From Adiantum capillus-veneris (taxonomy: Eukaryota > Streptophyta > Polypodiopsida > Polypodiales > Pteridaceae), in assembly GCA_014529385.2 (NCBI GenBank), contig CM043942.1, positions 61,791,184-61,853,183 of the forward strand: a DNA stretch of 62,000 bases, in the 5' to 3' direction. Both the position numbers and the translations under genes were made by a program. Below are positions 12,945 to 24,513 of the stretch, piece after piece (positions within the stretch are counted from its first letter, which is position 1; the number at the start of each line of letters is the position of its first letter). Below the pieces are notes generated by a model. It was not told the origin of the DNA. It saw only the letters and a program-made list of their open reading frames with translations, and searched no databases.

Positions 12945-14190
12945 CATAAAAAGAGAGGTAGAATGAAAGAGGTAACTCTATCATAGTTGACTAGTCTTTT
13001 TTTTTTTTGTGTGTGTAATATTTTCAACCAACCTCAAGTATAGTTATGTTGACAATGGGTTTTGTCCAACATTTGTTGCATATTAGAAGTTACAACTTGG
13101 GGGGTTCACCTTTTAATATCCTCCTATATAACGTGCGTTCATGGGGTATTAAACCCCCTCTCTTTTAACATGTTTAAATGAATAAAATGACATTTTTTTA
13201 AATAATTGAATATAAAAACTTCTTATTTTAATGTATCTCTATTACAATGTCTAAAATTTTGTATTCTAAAACCTTTTCCTTCGAACTCACGTTATACATT
13301 AACATGATTACATAATGCACCCCTCGAAGTTACAAGTGACAGGATAATTAAGACTTGAGTCCCTGTTTTATTTTTTGACCAAATATTTTGCACTTTCTTT
13401 TTCTTTTTATCTACACAACATTTGATAGTTTTGACATGGCATTTCTAACTCTTACATATTGAACCATTCTACAAAAAGGGATGAAAGACCTTAAATCTAT
13501 CTCTATCTACATAGCTTCATTTAGAAGGATCATTCCTCTATCATCTCCACTTATAGTAATCGTAACTAGTGAAATAATTAAATGTACTTAGTGCTTTAAC
13601 ATTCTAAGAGCAATGAGAAAAGAACTACTTTTTATATAGAAAATAATCAATTTACCATCATACCACATGACAATTTCATATCTAAAAAATACTCTAATTT
13701 TCACCTCTTATAGTTCCTTAAAAATAGCACATGATATTAACTTTTTCAAAAAACCAAACCCATTTCCCTTGTCACTAATCCCACTAACCACTTAAGTTCC
13801 CAAATGGAAAAATAAACTATCTTTTTTGAGTCTAGGAATATCCACATTATAACTCAAACATACAACTAAATATTGCTAAGTAGAACCAACACATAATAAC
13901 TTTCTCCCCCAAAAAAAACACGTTTCCTCTATTTTAGATTCAATTTTGATGCTCAATTTTGATGAATTGTCATAGCTTGAAACAAGTTCATTGTCATGAC
14001 ATGGGCGAGAAAATTCTTGATAAGATTGCTATGCTTGACAATGCTTTGGTTGATGTATATTGCAAATGTGGATCCCTACCAGGAGATGGTGCCAAGAGTG
14101 CATGCAGCTTGAGGTAGTTGTTGCTGCAAAGCTCCCTCTTTCGCTTTCGAATGTTCCTCTGCTATAGCATCTTTCTCCCTCTCTCCCTGT

Positions 14191-14275
<85 letters not shown>

Positions 14276-15230
14276 AAAGCTCAAGCTCGGGTCAAGCTCA
14301 AGCTGTTCAACTCATGCACCAATTTTTTTCTGGCTAGAATATAATTCTCATGCAAATTTGGAAGGTGAGCTCTTGGGCCTATGTCACACGCGGATGCATC
14401 GCACACATATCCCGGTTTGCAGTGTGAATTTTCCAATTGAAAGCACGACCTTTGCAAAAGAAACTAAATGATGCATAACTTTGTAAAGAACTCACTTATC
14501 ATTGGTAGCAACTTCTCCATGACTACCTCAGCATGCTCTAAGACGCCTGTCACAAAACATGTGCACGTGTTCAATTGAGAGTGAGCCTACTTGCTTCAAG
14601 CACGTGTTTCTGATTGGACATATAAGATGATTCAACAATTATCATTGAATCTTAGGTTGTATGTGTTCACTGTGAGAGCATTGGGTGCAGAAGTGATGTA
14701 CTGTATGTGTTCACTGTGAGAGCGCTAGGTGCAAAAGCGATGCACTGTGCATGCAGAGTGTGAGGGAGGAAAAGAGTAGAAGACACACTGTGAGGGTGGA
14801 ACAACCTTTAAGAATGTGCTGAGGAGCTCCTTATCCTTTGTGTATATAAAGAATAAGAAATGTGTATGTACATATAGTGGGTGATCGAACACCAGAAGTT
14901 TGGTCTCGGGCAAATGTGCAATGCCTTTACCCCAACAATATCCCATGTAAAGGTGATGCATTGATAAGTAAATGCTACTAGCTAACCTACTAGTATGTAC
15001 AAGAAAATAGGTGAGAGACTTGCTCAACCTATTCCCACTGGCTTGCTCAATCGATCTACATGCAACCCTATTGGCTCTAGCGATAGGTGAGCATGTGTAT
15101 TCATGCTAGAGCCTACATGTAAATCTGGTAGACAAATCTGTATGGTATGCAAAACTCCACTATGAATCATGCTAGTGTCAGTCATCTTACGATTGGTAAT
15201 TCATGCTAGAAATGCTCCCATTACAGCTGC
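12945..15230. repeat. Segmental duplication, copy 2 (2.29 kb)
   Basis: Near-identical copy of 5484-7744 in the same orientation. Its left join (gatggc to cataaaaag) and right join (acagctgc to aaacaaaatgg) are abrupt and show no terminal repeat or target-site duplication. At the right join, copia A sequence stops and Penelope RT sequence begins, so this copy is probably the derived one. It includes a second copy of the copia A 3' LTR. Confidence 0.95.
14196..14272. repeat. (CT)n microsatellite, expanded copy
   Basis: Counterpart of the tract at 6736, 26 bp longer. It accounts for nearly all of the length difference between the two duplicated blocks. Confidence 0.97.
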
Positions 15231-15676
15231 AAACAAAATGGAGATCAAAGTTACCATTGCAAGGGTTGTGTAGTAGGATCGAGAAGTTTAGAAATTGAAT
15301 AATAGTGGAAAGTAATCTTGAAACAGTGGAAAATAATCTTGAAGGAGTATCACAACCACTACCGAGAGTAGGTTCAATTCTAAGGGACTTAGGATATATT
15401 AATGTGATTTCTCCATGAAAGGTCCTATTATTAAGTCTAAGGATGTCATCCATGTATCTATAGGTATGATTAAAAAGGGAAAGAGTGTGGTAGCTATTTT
15501 TGTTTTCCATTGTTTTAAGAAACCATTTAAAGTCAAAGTAGGCTAGGTAAATGTTGGACATAAGTGGGGGCAAGAAAAACCCATTGGAATACCGAGGCTT
15601 TGGTTATAGCAGTTGCCCCCAAGTTGTATAGAACAATTATCAAGAATCCATGAAGTTAAGCTATATAGCTTATTCT
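15231..15676 (-). pseudogene. Penelope-like element reverse transcriptase, C-terminal part
   Basis: Read on the minus strand, the segment begins with a frame containing NCYNQSLGIPMGFS, the Penelope-like RT motif that precedes the catalytic block. In a shifted frame it continues with PPLMSNIYLAYFDF and the catalytic motif YRYMDDIL followed by LNNRTF and LIYPKSLRIE. The order LGIPMG, then RY-DD, then LNN and IYP-L is characteristic of Penelope-like elements rather than LTR or LINE RTs. A frameshift separates the two parts. The N-terminal part of the same RT lies at 58801-59022, on the far side of copia B. The C-terminal part is cut at the duplication junction, and no GIY-YIG endonuclease is seen. 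Confidence 0.85.
15672..15676. repeat. Target-site duplication of copia B (left, attct)
   Basis: The five bases attct directly precede the LTR start TGTGAG at 15677 and recur directly after the far LTR at 58801-58805. This ties together LTRs that are now 43 kb apart. Confidence 0.9.
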
Positions 15677-15871
15677 TGTGAGTGCACTAATGTGGTGCAT
15701 GTGCAGAGAGCAAGAAGGGGAGAGAGAGAACATAGGATGTGGGTGGAGCAACTCAACACTATGTGTGTGAGAGAGCCCCTAAACAATAAGGTGTGTACAA
15801 GTAATGGGGGGTCTGACGTCTCTGACGTGTCCACCGACAGAGGTAAAAGGCACACCACTTTTACCCCAACA
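15677..15871 (-). repeat. Copia B 3' LTR
   Basis: 195 bp, TG at the low end and CA at the high end. It matches 58586-58800 in blocks: gtggtgcatgt, agagcaagaaggggagagag, tgtgtgtgagagagcccct, tctgacgtgtc and ttaccccaaca. It is about 20 bp shorter than the 5' LTR, mainly through loss of a segment around ttcttctatctag. Confidence 0.9.
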
Positions 15872-15883
15872 ATCTCCCACTTA
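15872..15883 (-). promoter_or_regulatory. Copia B polypurine tract
   Basis: Plus strand atctcccactta, so the element strand reads TAAGTGGGAGAT directly before the 3' LTR. This is the expected position and composition of the plus-strand primer. Confidence 0.75.
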
Positions 15884-16520
15884 AAAGCCAATGTGCTGAT
15901 AAGTGGTGCTACAATAGGACCCAGTAGTATGTGCAGTATGTAAGGGAGGAAACTCGTGTCAGTCCATGCCCACTTGCTCTCTCGAAGCTAATGCGTGCTC
16001 CTGTTTAGGCTCTAGCGGTGTGCAAAAATGTATATCCCTGCTAGAATCAACATGCATATCTTGCAGGTATCCTGTAATGACCTATATTGCTCCATGATAC
16101 ATCATGCTAGTGTCAGTCATCACACAACTAACAACCCCAATTGCAAACGCTCCTATTGCAGCTACTATGTCGGGTCTCGACACTCAGAGGTCATGCATGA
16201 GAGTCCCAAAGGCTGATGACAAACATGTAATCTTTGCAAGCATATCCATGCTAATTGCATCAATGCCATGAGCAGTGACCTCTGGCAATCTATCCACAGT
16301 TGGTATCTCTACCCTCACTGCACCACCACTGGAACTAGTCGCATATGGATGCGTCAATCCTGACTCTAGGGTAGTCATCACTCCTCCATCATCCATAGGG
16401 ATTGTATCCTCATGTCCTGGCACCACCATGTTAGCCTCTAGCATGAGCATGTCAAAGAACTCCATATCACTCATCTCCATGGTAAGAGGCATCTATGTCT
16501 TAAGAGGATCAATTCGATGT
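15884..16520 (-). mobile_element. Copia B, 3' internal region
   Basis: Degenerate sequence parallel to 7466-8030 of copia A. A 102-codon minus-strand frame (16184-16492) is open but shows none of the conserved RT or RNase H residues. The region stops at the hAT target site. Confidence 0.55.
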
Positions 16521-16528
16521 GTCTTGCT
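16521..16528. repeat. 8-bp target-site duplication of the hAT element (left, gtcttgct)
   Basis: gtcttgct at 16521-16528 is repeated exactly at 30413-30420, flanking the element. Eight base pairs is the hallmark length for hAT transposons. In copia A the same place reads gtcttactagagc without the insertion. Confidence 0.93.
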
Positions 16529-16557
16529 CAGGGATTTCAAATTCACGTGATCACGTG
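16529..16557 (+). repeat. hAT left terminal inverted repeat
   Basis: Starts CAGGGATTTC and continues to cacgtgatcacgtg, itself a 14-bp palindrome. It matches the right end in reverse complement (CAAGGATTTTATTCACG) with a few mismatches and one indel. Confidence 0.85.
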
Positions 16558-16784
16558 TTTTTTTTTTTTGATCACATTGTTAATTAACAAAATTCTCAAT
16601 TCACAAGTCTTCACATTCACAAAAACTGGCATGGTGACTTGAAGAAGACCGAGAGGCTCAGTGAGATTTGCCCGTTGGGATAGCTTTGTTGCCCACCGGC
16701 CCCCACCGGGATACTTCAGATACCCGGACAACTGCGGTCTCGATAGTCCCACTTTGTTGCCCGACGGCGGGCTCCCAGGGTACC

Positions 16785-16792
16785 TATATATA
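16785..16792 (+). promoter_or_regulatory. TATA box for the kinase-like gene
   Basis: TATATATAG sits in an unusually GC-rich segment (cccagggtacc before, gggcacctaggggcccc after). It lies about 50 bp upstream of a good splice donor and 1.1 kb upstream of the kinase start codon. This fits a promoter with a 5'-UTR intron. The evidence is sequence only. Confidence 0.55.
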
Positions 16793-16843
16793 GGGCACCT
16801 AGGGGCCCCATTCTCTTCACAATTCTATCATTTGAGTTTACAG

Positions 16844-17922
16844 GTATCCAACCAAAGAGTCCTCACAAGGAACAAAGAAAACTACAATATAAATTTTAGT
16901 TTAATTTTGTAAGCTCTTTTACTATTTTGTTTTTAAGCTGATATATGTATTTTTAATAACTATTTTTTAATTTTAAAAGTAGGTTGATATTGCTTTTCAT
17001 GTTGACGTCGATCCTAATATTGGACCGAAAGCGTTGTTGTGAAATGCTAGACCAGCCGGCACTATTTTATAACGTGTCAATTGTGTTCACTTCGACATCG
17101 GTTCTATTTTGGACCGGTAGTGTCGTTGTTGAACATAGTTGGTTAGGTTTAATTTATAGGTAGTTCTATTAACCTTGTTTTTAGTATCAGTTCTATTATT
17201 GGACTCGAAATGTTGTTGTACAAGCTAGTAGATTGCTTTCTATGTTTTATGAGTGATATACATGCATCAGTCCTACTACTAAACTGGAGGTGTCGTTAGA
17301 TTCATCGAACGATGCCCTTGTTTTCTTTCGGCATCAGTCCTACTACTGAACTGGAGGTGTCATTAGATTCATCGAATGATGCCCTTGCTTTTTAGGCTAG
17401 TTTGGTGTTTCTTTTGGCATCAACTCTACCATTGGGCTAGAGGTGTTGTTAGATTCATCGAATGATGCCCTGCTTTTTAGGGTAATTTTGGTGTTGCTAT
17501 CCGCATTAACCCTATCATTGGGTTGGAGGTGTTGTTAGTTTCATTGAATGCTGCCCTTGCTTTTAGGCTAGTTTGGTGTTTCTTTGGGCATCAGCTCTAC
17601 CATTGGGCTAGAGGTGTCGTTAGTTTCATCAAACGATGCCCTGTTTTTTAGGCTTAATTTGGTGTTGCTATCGGCATCAACCCTACTATTGGGTTGGAGG
17701 TGTTGTTAGTTGCATTGAATGATGACCTGTGTTGTTGGGTTAGTTCAGTGTTGGTCTCAACATCAACCCTACTACTGGGTTGGAGGTGTCGCCACTCTCA
17801 TTGAATGATTGCCTACTCTTTGAGCTAGTGTTGTCGTCAGTTTCAATGCATGATGCATATATTTGTTATAAAATTTAAAGTTATGTTGTCTTTAAAAATC
17901 ATAAAATATGTGCTGATTGTAG
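16844..17922 (+). other. Probable 5'-UTR intron of the kinase-like gene
   Basis: The donor is CAG then gtatcc at 16841-16849. The acceptor is tgctgattgtag at 17911-17922, followed by CAAACATGG, where ATG (17928) opens the kinase frame. Within the intron lies the 85-bp repeat array. Donor, branch-like tgctgat, acceptor and start codon fit together well, but no transcript is available. Confidence 0.5.
16985..17835. repeat. 85-bp tandem repeats, about ten degenerate units
   Basis: A motif of the form catcaaccctactattgg then gttggaggtgttgttag recurs with markers near 17022, 17111, 17201, 17286, 17353, 17438, 17525, 17610, 17696 and 17781. The spacing is 85-90 bp with one short step of 67. Units near the right are most alike (gcatcaaccctac, gaatgatgccc). 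Each unit can fold locally, since cctactattgg and the following tggagg-type segment are partly complementary. In hAT elements subterminal repeats often bind transposase; here they also lie in a probable intron. Confidence 0.85.
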
Positions 17923-17927
17923 CAAAC

Positions 17928-18957
17928 ATGGATCTTGTGGAAATGAAGGAGTTAAAAACCAAGATCAGATCTCTGTTGGTCATGTGTATATGTGCCCTGA
18001 CCACGGAGGAGATCACCTTTTTATTGGAGAGTGAGATGCACAAAGATGGTTTCTTTGATACGATAATTAAAGCAGTTTAGGCACACTTCTCAGCTGTAGA
18101 AGCAAAGGCTATCCGTAGGCTGATAGATAGTATTGTGGGCAATATGGCATAATGCTTAAGAGACTTGGGTGTTGATGCACCAACAAATGCAGATTTAGCC
18201 AAGCTACAACATTGGACTAATATAGAGAGGTAAAGAAAAAAAGAACGTGCAATATTGATGCTCAAGATGTCCATAGCCACAAAGCTAGAACCATCTTTTA
18301 TTCAACAGTCTCCTCTCAAAATAAAGTAGGTGCAAGATCAGATTCAAAAGCTGGGATGGATCATTTATTACACACCTGCTTTATGTCTCAGTGTGCCATT
18401 GGTGTTTACCTCACAACGGAAGCTATCAAACGTGGTTGAAAGCTTGGGAAAGGATGCTATGGAGTTGTGTCAGAGTGCACAATCGATGGAGTCACTTGGT
18501 TGCCGTCCACACAGTGTAGTATGTGTTCAAAGACTTCAAAGGAGATGCAACAGAGAGCCGCCAATATTTTTCTCTAGAGGCGAGCGTGCAATTGTTCCAC
18601 AGGGGCATCGTTAGATGCATTGCACAAACACACCAAGAGCCATGGTCCCCTGTTATTCCTCACTTTAATGGAATGGATCTGGGTGACATGTTAGAGTGTG
18701 TTCCACCACCCAAAGGAAAATTCTCTAACAAATGACGGATCAAAAAGAAGATCATAGATGCCCTTCCACAGAGCAAGAGTTAGAGTGTGCAAGAATATGC
18801 TCAATTGAGCACCTTCTTTTATGGAAGCTTTGGTGAAGACCATGACACATGCACACAGCAAAGGAATTATACACTGTGACTTGCACCCATGGAACATCAT
18901 GATTGAATTCGCTAAAGAAGGTGTGCCACATGTGGGTGTCATTGATTGGGGGGCTGG
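17928..18957 (+). pseudogene. Protein kinase-like gene, 5' part (cargo of hAT)
   Basis: The frame opens MDLVEMKELKTKIR at 17928, right after a splice acceptor, and runs to about 18440 with four in-frame stops. It covers an N-terminal helical region (ALTTEEITFLLE, AKAIRRLIDSIV) and then leads into a kinase domain. A glycine-loop-like GCYGVVSECTIDGVTW appears after a one-base shift, then VFKDFKGDATESRQYF in another frame. HAHSKGIIHCDLHPWNIMIEF is the catalytic loop, with the HCD-x4-N pattern (catalytic Asp and metal-binding Asn), and VGVIDWGAG replaces the usual DFG. The gene is broken by the chromovirus at 18958 and resumes at 24642. The family is Ser/Thr or Tyr kinase-like; no subfamily is recognised. 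Confidence 0.75.
18953..18957. repeat. Target-site duplication of the chromovirus (left, gctgg)
   Basis: gctgg before the 5' LTR and gttgg (24637-24641) after the 3' LTR, one mismatch. The kinase reading continues across the two sites. Confidence 0.75.
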
Positions 18958-19080
18958 TGTAAGGACATGGGTCCTACGGGCAAGGCCACCGACACGACCG
19001 GGCAGTGTGTACGCTAGGGGGAGGCTATAAGATAGCATGGTTGGGTGGAGACTAGCACACACATTACCACTGCCCCTTCA
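18958..19080 (+). repeat. Chromovirus 5' LTR (123 bp)
   Basis: Starts TGTAAGGACATGG and ends GCCCCTTCA. It matches 24514-24636 along its whole length (cagtgtgtacgctaggggg, aggctataagatagca). It contains ctataag, a possible TATA element. Confidence 0.88.
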
Positions 19081-19081
19081 C

Positions 19082-19093
19082 TGGTATCCGAGC
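19082..19093 (+). promoter_or_regulatory. Primer binding site, initiator tRNA-Met type
   Basis: TGGTATCCGAGC begins one base after the 5' LTR. It differs by one base from TGGTATCAGAGC, the usual plant site complementary to the 3' end of initiator tRNA-Met. Confidence 0.85.
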
Positions 19094-19559
19094 TATTATT
19101 GGGGAAGGAGAAAAAGCGGGTTGCATGTGCATGCAACGTGCTGCTTCTCTCCCGCAATTTGCAGACAGAGACAATGACGTCTTTGTTACGTAGCAAAAAG
19201 AAGGCAGACACACAGTTCTGTGTGCAACACACGAAGATAAACAACGACAATTGATCGCCACAGCCCCACCTACGCCCTACACAACAGACGACCAAGGTGG
19301 GCAACCAAGGCAAACTGAAGAAAAATGAATTTTGGAGGAAAACTTTCCTTTATATGAAAATGTTCACAAAAAGGACGAGTTTATATGAAGAATCCACGAA
19401 GGTGTTCTTACGACGATCGACACATGAAGCGCTACAATTTTTGTAAGATGAGGTTTGCATGTAACGCAAATTGCCAAGCATAAAAAAACACAAAGACTTC
19501 AAGATTTACAAGGTACAAGTTGACGTTTTTCTCTCTCTTTACATTAGTGTGTGTTTACC

Positions 19560-20800
19560 ATGGCTAGTGAGGATATCCCACCTACCCACACTTTTGATTT
19601 TGAGCACGTACATCACAATGAAGGCACCAGAGTTGCTGACGACACTAATATGCATGTCGATGATGATCTAGGAGATCGTGGCCTTGTAGATATGGCTGCT
19701 TTCAAGACTTTGGAAAATCGCCAAAGTGTACTTGAACGCAACCTCTCTGTACTCAATGAAAACGTTACAAATCTTTCTGAGTTACTTGTAAAATTTATGA
19801 ATTCATAGACGGTTCTATGAGCCACAAGTGGCACGGTTCAAGGAAACCAAGCTCACATGACTCAAGGAGTCCAAGAGACAAGTGCTTCAAAAAATACAGA
19901 AGGTACCAATGTATTGCTTAAGAATATCACCATTCTTGAGTTTCACAAGGAAGAGCGTGATCGCAACGAGGATGCGGTCAATACGTTCTTACACAAATGG
20001 AGTGATATTCATAGGTTGAGACACACCCCGGATATAAAGACGAGTGTGGAAACAAGTCTATCTCTTAAAGGCAAGGCCTATAAGTGGTGGATGACATTTC
20101 CAATAGATGCTCATCCTCCGTCTTGGATTGCGTTTCAAGCTTCTTTCTCCAAAGAGTTTTTGGACTCCAATGAAGAGGATAAGAATTGGTTAGCATGGGA
20201 TGCATGCCGCATGTCTGGCCTCTCTCTCACACAGTACCTTTCGAAGTAATGGGAAATCATATTAAAACTAGAAGGTCTAGATGAATTCCAAAAGATATTG
20301 CGTTTTAATAGGGGTTTTGACAAAGACTATCGTCTTCATGTCAAGACCCAACATCCAAAAACTTTGGAAGAAGCCATCGGTATATGTTGAAAGATATGAT
20401 GATGACCAAGAGAGAAAGGGAAATGTTCCCTACTCTAAGAATACTTTTGCTAAGAGCAATGTTATTAAGAGCCAATGGCGAGGTAGATCTCCTACACGTT
20501 CCAAGAGGAATAAGAGACAATCTACCTCTCCACACGCACAAGAGGCTAAGAAGCCTAAGCAATAATGAGATACTCCATGTGGGTCTCTTAGCACTGCTGA
20601 TTTTTAGCGTGCAAAGAAACACAATTTGTGTTTCAAATGTCTTTCGAACCAATATAAGAAGAAGGATTGTCCTCTTTTGCAAGGCAAAGAAAAGGCCATG
20701 CACACGATGCGACACCTCACATTAGATTCATCTCCTAAATATTGTGATGTAGAGGTTCTTCATATGGAAGAAAAGCACGAGTGTTGTGTGCCTGCTTCAA
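19560..20800 (+). pseudogene. Chromovirus gag remnant
   Basis: The frame starts MASEDIPPTHTFDFEH and shows a helical segment (ENRQSVLERNLSVLNENV). It then shows the retrotransposon capsid region, with FLHKWSDIHRLR, KGKAYKWWMTFP and WIAFQASFSKEF typical of the Retrotrans_gag family. A basic stretch (RGRSPTRSKRNKRQS) leads to a zinc knuckle CFKCLSNQYKKKDC, where Tyr replaces the expected His. In-frame stops occur near 19806, 20247 and 20563, with a frameshift between. It would have formed the particle core and bound RNA. Confidence 0.85.
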
Positions 20801-20814
20801 TGTGACAACCCATC

Positions 20815-21255
20815 TTTGCCCCCCATGATTTGATTCACATTCATGGCACTATTAACAGACGTGTTTATATTTTAGTGGATGATGGTGCAACTCATAACTT
20901 CTTGAACTATAAGCTAGTCAAGAAATTGAAGTTTACACAGACTCCTTGCTCCCACAAGTATGTGGTACAACAGATGTCTTGAAATGATAAAGAAGTATGG
21001 GACACAGTAGTTCAAGGGGTTGAGATTATTGTTCAAGATCATACGATGACCCTTGACTTTCAAGTTATGAACATGGATCGTGCTGATATAGTTTTAGGAC
21101 GGAAATGGCTGCATGGTTTAGGAAACACATTGCACACTAGTTATGAACACAACTCCTTATCCTTTATGGCCAATGGTAAACATGTGCTTTTTCTTGGTGA
21201 GAAAAATATACCATTTGCACCTCTCATATGTACATCCGAGCTTTCTATTTTATAG
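20815..21255 (+). pseudogene. Chromovirus aspartic protease remnant
   Basis: Retropepsin-like: the active-site segment reads ILVDDGATHNFL, where the family has VDSGATHNF, so the Ser next to the catalytic Asp is now Asp. Later ADIVLGRKWLHGLG is the usual ILG-x-W-L flap-side motif. A TGA stop near 20980 interrupts it. It follows gag and precedes RT, as normal for this group. Confidence 0.85.
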
Positions 21256-21524
21256 AAAGAAGATTTAATAGATGTAGTCTTTTTGTGTTACTGCTTATCT
21301 CCAAGTCTTGTGAATTCTCAAGAGAAAAGTGTTGTGAATTCTAGTAATGGTATGCAAAGTGCAATGAATTCTAATGATAAGCAAAGTGTTAACAATTCTA
21401 AAGAGCAAAGTGCTCTCAATTTTAATTCTATTGAGCAACGTGCATCTGTTGTAAAACAAACATTATACGAATTACAAGATTCTCCATCCCAACATAACTC
21501 TAGTTTACTTTCTCCTTTTGCATG

Positions 21525-22915
21525 GAAAAATTTGACTCACTTACTCACGAGTATAGTGATGTATTCTCAAGTGATTTACCACCGGGTTTAACCCCTACAC
21601 GTGATGTGCAACATGGCATAGATGTCCTATCGAGCACTAAACCGGTGAGTAAACCACCTTATCGTATGAGTGCTAGTGAGGCCAAGGAGGTTGAGAGTTA
21701 GTTGACTGACTACCTCGCCCGTGGTTTCATTAGGCCTAGCACTTTGCCTTGGGCATCACCAATTCTATTGGTAAAAAAGAAAGATGGTACTATGCACATG
21801 TGCGTAGATTATCATGGATTAAATGCCATAACCATCAAGAACAAGTATCCTTTGCCTTGAGTGGATGAGTTGTTTGATCAACTCCATGGGGCAAGATACT
21901 ATACAAATACAGATCTTCATTCAGGTTACCACCAGGTGCATATCCTTTTGCAAGATATATCTAAAACTGCCTTTAGAACACGGTTTGGGTATTTTGAAAT
22001 TTTGGTTATGGCTTTTGGTTTCATCAATGCTCCTGCTACATTTATGACACTCATGGATAGTGTCTTATGTCCCTATCTTGGAAAATTTGTTGTGGTTTTC
22101 CTTGATGACATTCTCATTTACAGTAAGACTGAAGATGAACACATAGAACACTTACAATTAGTGTTTGAATAGCTACGAGCTCATGCTCTATATGCTAAGC
22201 AAGGCAAGTGTGATTTCTTTAAAACAAGATACATTACCTCGATCAAGTGATCTCTTATTCTAGCATCAAAATGGACACTGACAAGGTCGCTGCCATTCTT
22301 CGATGACCACATCCCAACACGGTTGAGGAGCTTCAAATATTCTTAGGCATGCCTGGATTTTATCGACAGTATATCTGTGATTATACCAAAATCAATGTTC
22401 CTATGATGGATCAAGTTAAAGAAAAAGGTAAGACCTTTTCTTAGGTAGAAGCCCAAAAACACAGTTTTGAACAGCTCGAGGTAGCTGTAGTAGCCACTGC
22501 TCCCATCCTAGCAATCGTTGACCCACTTAAGCCGTTTGTGCTAGTGACTGATGCTAGTGATAAAGCAATTGGTGTGGTACTTCTCCAGGAGGGAAGACCT
22601 ATAGCCTTTATAAGTAAAAAGTTAAATAGATCTCAACAAAATTATTTTGTCTATGAGAGAGAGCTCTATGCCATAATTCACGCTTTACGAAAGTGGCAAC
22701 ACTATTTATATGGTGTCGAGTTTGAAGTAGTTTTTGACCATGAGACTATAAAATGGTTTACTGCTCAAACGGACTTCAAGGGCTGTAAAGCTAGATGGGA
22801 AAAAATCCTTCAAGATCATGATTGTAAGCTATGATATCACAAGGGGCAATATAATGTAGTAGCGGATGCACTAAGTCGGATGCCTCAGATTAATTCATTT
22901 TCTTTCACAGAAATA
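21525..22915 (+). pseudogene. Chromovirus reverse transcriptase and RNase H
   Basis: RT motifs run in order: the PPYRMSASEAKEVE lead-in, [44 protein letters not shown] and the catalytic FLDDILIYS at about 22098-22124. Stops appear near 21700, 21858 and 22170. RNase H follows at 22530-22900 with VTDASDKAIGVVLLQEG, YERELYAIIHALRKW, and HKGQYNVVADALSRMP at its end. The residues for catalysis are largely present, but the frame is broken several times. Confidence 0.92.
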
Positions 22916-22989
22916 AAGAGTGGATTTTTGGAGTCATTACGTGGCATAATAATAATCATATGCTAAAGTGTGGAGTGCAATTTTAAAGA

Positions 22990-24452
22990 GGGATCCCTCA
23001 CACTCACATGTCTTTGTATAGCTAGATCAACATGTCTCTGCATGCGCTGATAAAAACTCTAGCACACAGAGCTTCACCCCTACTCAGGAAGAGCTTAAGT
23101 GATGGAATAATTTTTCCATTGATGATGGATACTTACTCTACAAGGGTAGAGTATGCGTGCCAAAGGACTCAGACACTAGGCGCCAAATCTTATTTGAGTG
23201 TCACAATAGTCCAAGTGTTGGTCATCCAGGTATTTGTAAGACATATGCCTTAGTTCGATGGAAATTTTATTGGCCGGGCTTACATCATGATGTTTAAGAG
23301 TACGTACTAAACTACCAACAATGCCAAGTTAATAAGGTAGAGGGCCTCAAGGTAGGTGGCCTTTTACATCCTTTAGAGATTCCACAAGGTAAGTGGGAGA
23401 GTATCTCTATGGATTTTGTAGCAAGACTACCTACTAAAAATCGTGGCCATGATGCCATATGGGTAATTGTAGATTGTCTTACCAAGATGGGTCGATTCAT
23501 TCCCACACTAAGACTACGGTTAAGACAACGAAATTAGCACGACTATTTGTAGAGCATATATATAAACTCTACGGTCTTCCAGCTAGTATCATTAGTGGCA
23601 GAGATCGAAAGTTCAATAATCACTTCTGGAGAGCTGTGTTCGAAAAGTTGGAAACTAAACTTAATCTAAGTACGACTGATCATCCAGAAACGGATGGTCA
23701 AACAGAAAGAGTTAATCAAGTGCTAGAGGATATGCTATGAGCGTACGTTAGCAAGAAGCAAACCAATTGGGAAGACTACTTACCTATATTGGAATTTGCT
23801 TATAATAGTTCAAAGCATGTGACTATAGGGTTATTTCCATTTATGCTTTTATATGGATTTCAACCTAGATCATCGTTACGGTGGGGCTCGCTAAGGAGAA
23901 GATACAACAAGCAAAGGAATTTCTCCAAGACCATTTTGACATGCTTCGAGTTGCTCGACTGAATGTTAAGTAAGCTCAAGATTGATATAAGAAGTACACA
24001 AATGAGCATCATCGTCCTGCTACTTTTGAAGAAGGAGACAAGGTTTTCCTCAAGGTTCCGGAGCATTCAGACAGTCTGAAGACGGGAAAAGTTGCTAAAC
24101 TTTCACCACGCTATTGTGGACCGTTTATTGTTCTCAAAGGTATAGGTCAAGTGACCTATATAAGTTAGCTCTTCCAGAGCACTCACGAGTTCATCCTGTT
24201 TTTCATGTTAGCCGTTTACAAAAATAGCTAGGACAGAATGATAATGTCATTGACAGATGTGTGTTAGTTGACCTTATCGAATTGCCAAGCATCCCTCATG
24301 AGCCCGAAAAGATTTTGGATTCTCATGAGTTTCACACAAGACATCATGTCAGACGACAGGTGTTGGTAAAATGGCTAGATAGACCCGAAGAAGGTTCTAC
24401 ATGGGAGAATGTCTCCGCACTTAAGAAACATGTTCCTATGCTTGTTTTTTAG
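22990..24452 (+). pseudogene. Chromovirus integrase with chromodomain
   Basis: The N-terminal zinc region reads HNSPSVGHPGICKTY then YQQCQVNK, an HHCC finger with the first Cys of the CxxC pair changed. The core has ISMDFVARLPT and VDCLTKMGRFIP, then DHPETDGQTERVNQVLEDML with the conserved Glu region. The final domain at 24270-24450 is a chromodomain (EPEKILDSHEFHTR, QVLVKWLDRPEEGSTWE), which binds modified histone tails and steers integration. Stops and frameshifts occur at about 23300, 23535 and 23740. Confidence 0.9.
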
Positions 24453-24471
24453 GACGAAAATGATTCTCCAA

Positions 24472-24510
24472 GGGGGGGGGGAAGGGGGGGGGGGGGGGGG
24501 GGGGGGGGGG
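24472..24510 (+). promoter_or_regulatory. Poly-G polypurine tract beside the 3' LTR
   Basis: A run of ten G, then AA, then 27 G ends three bases before the 3' LTR. It occupies the place of the polypurine tract. Runs this long are atypical and prone to slippage, and the exact count may also be a sequencing artefact. Confidence 0.75.
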
Positions 24511-24513
24511 TAA

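Noticed and set aside
16785-17835. Possible integrated virus segment on the basis of the TATA and repeat region
   Set aside because: No movement-protein, coat or viral RT motif is seen; the region sits inside the hAT element and fits a promoter and intron.
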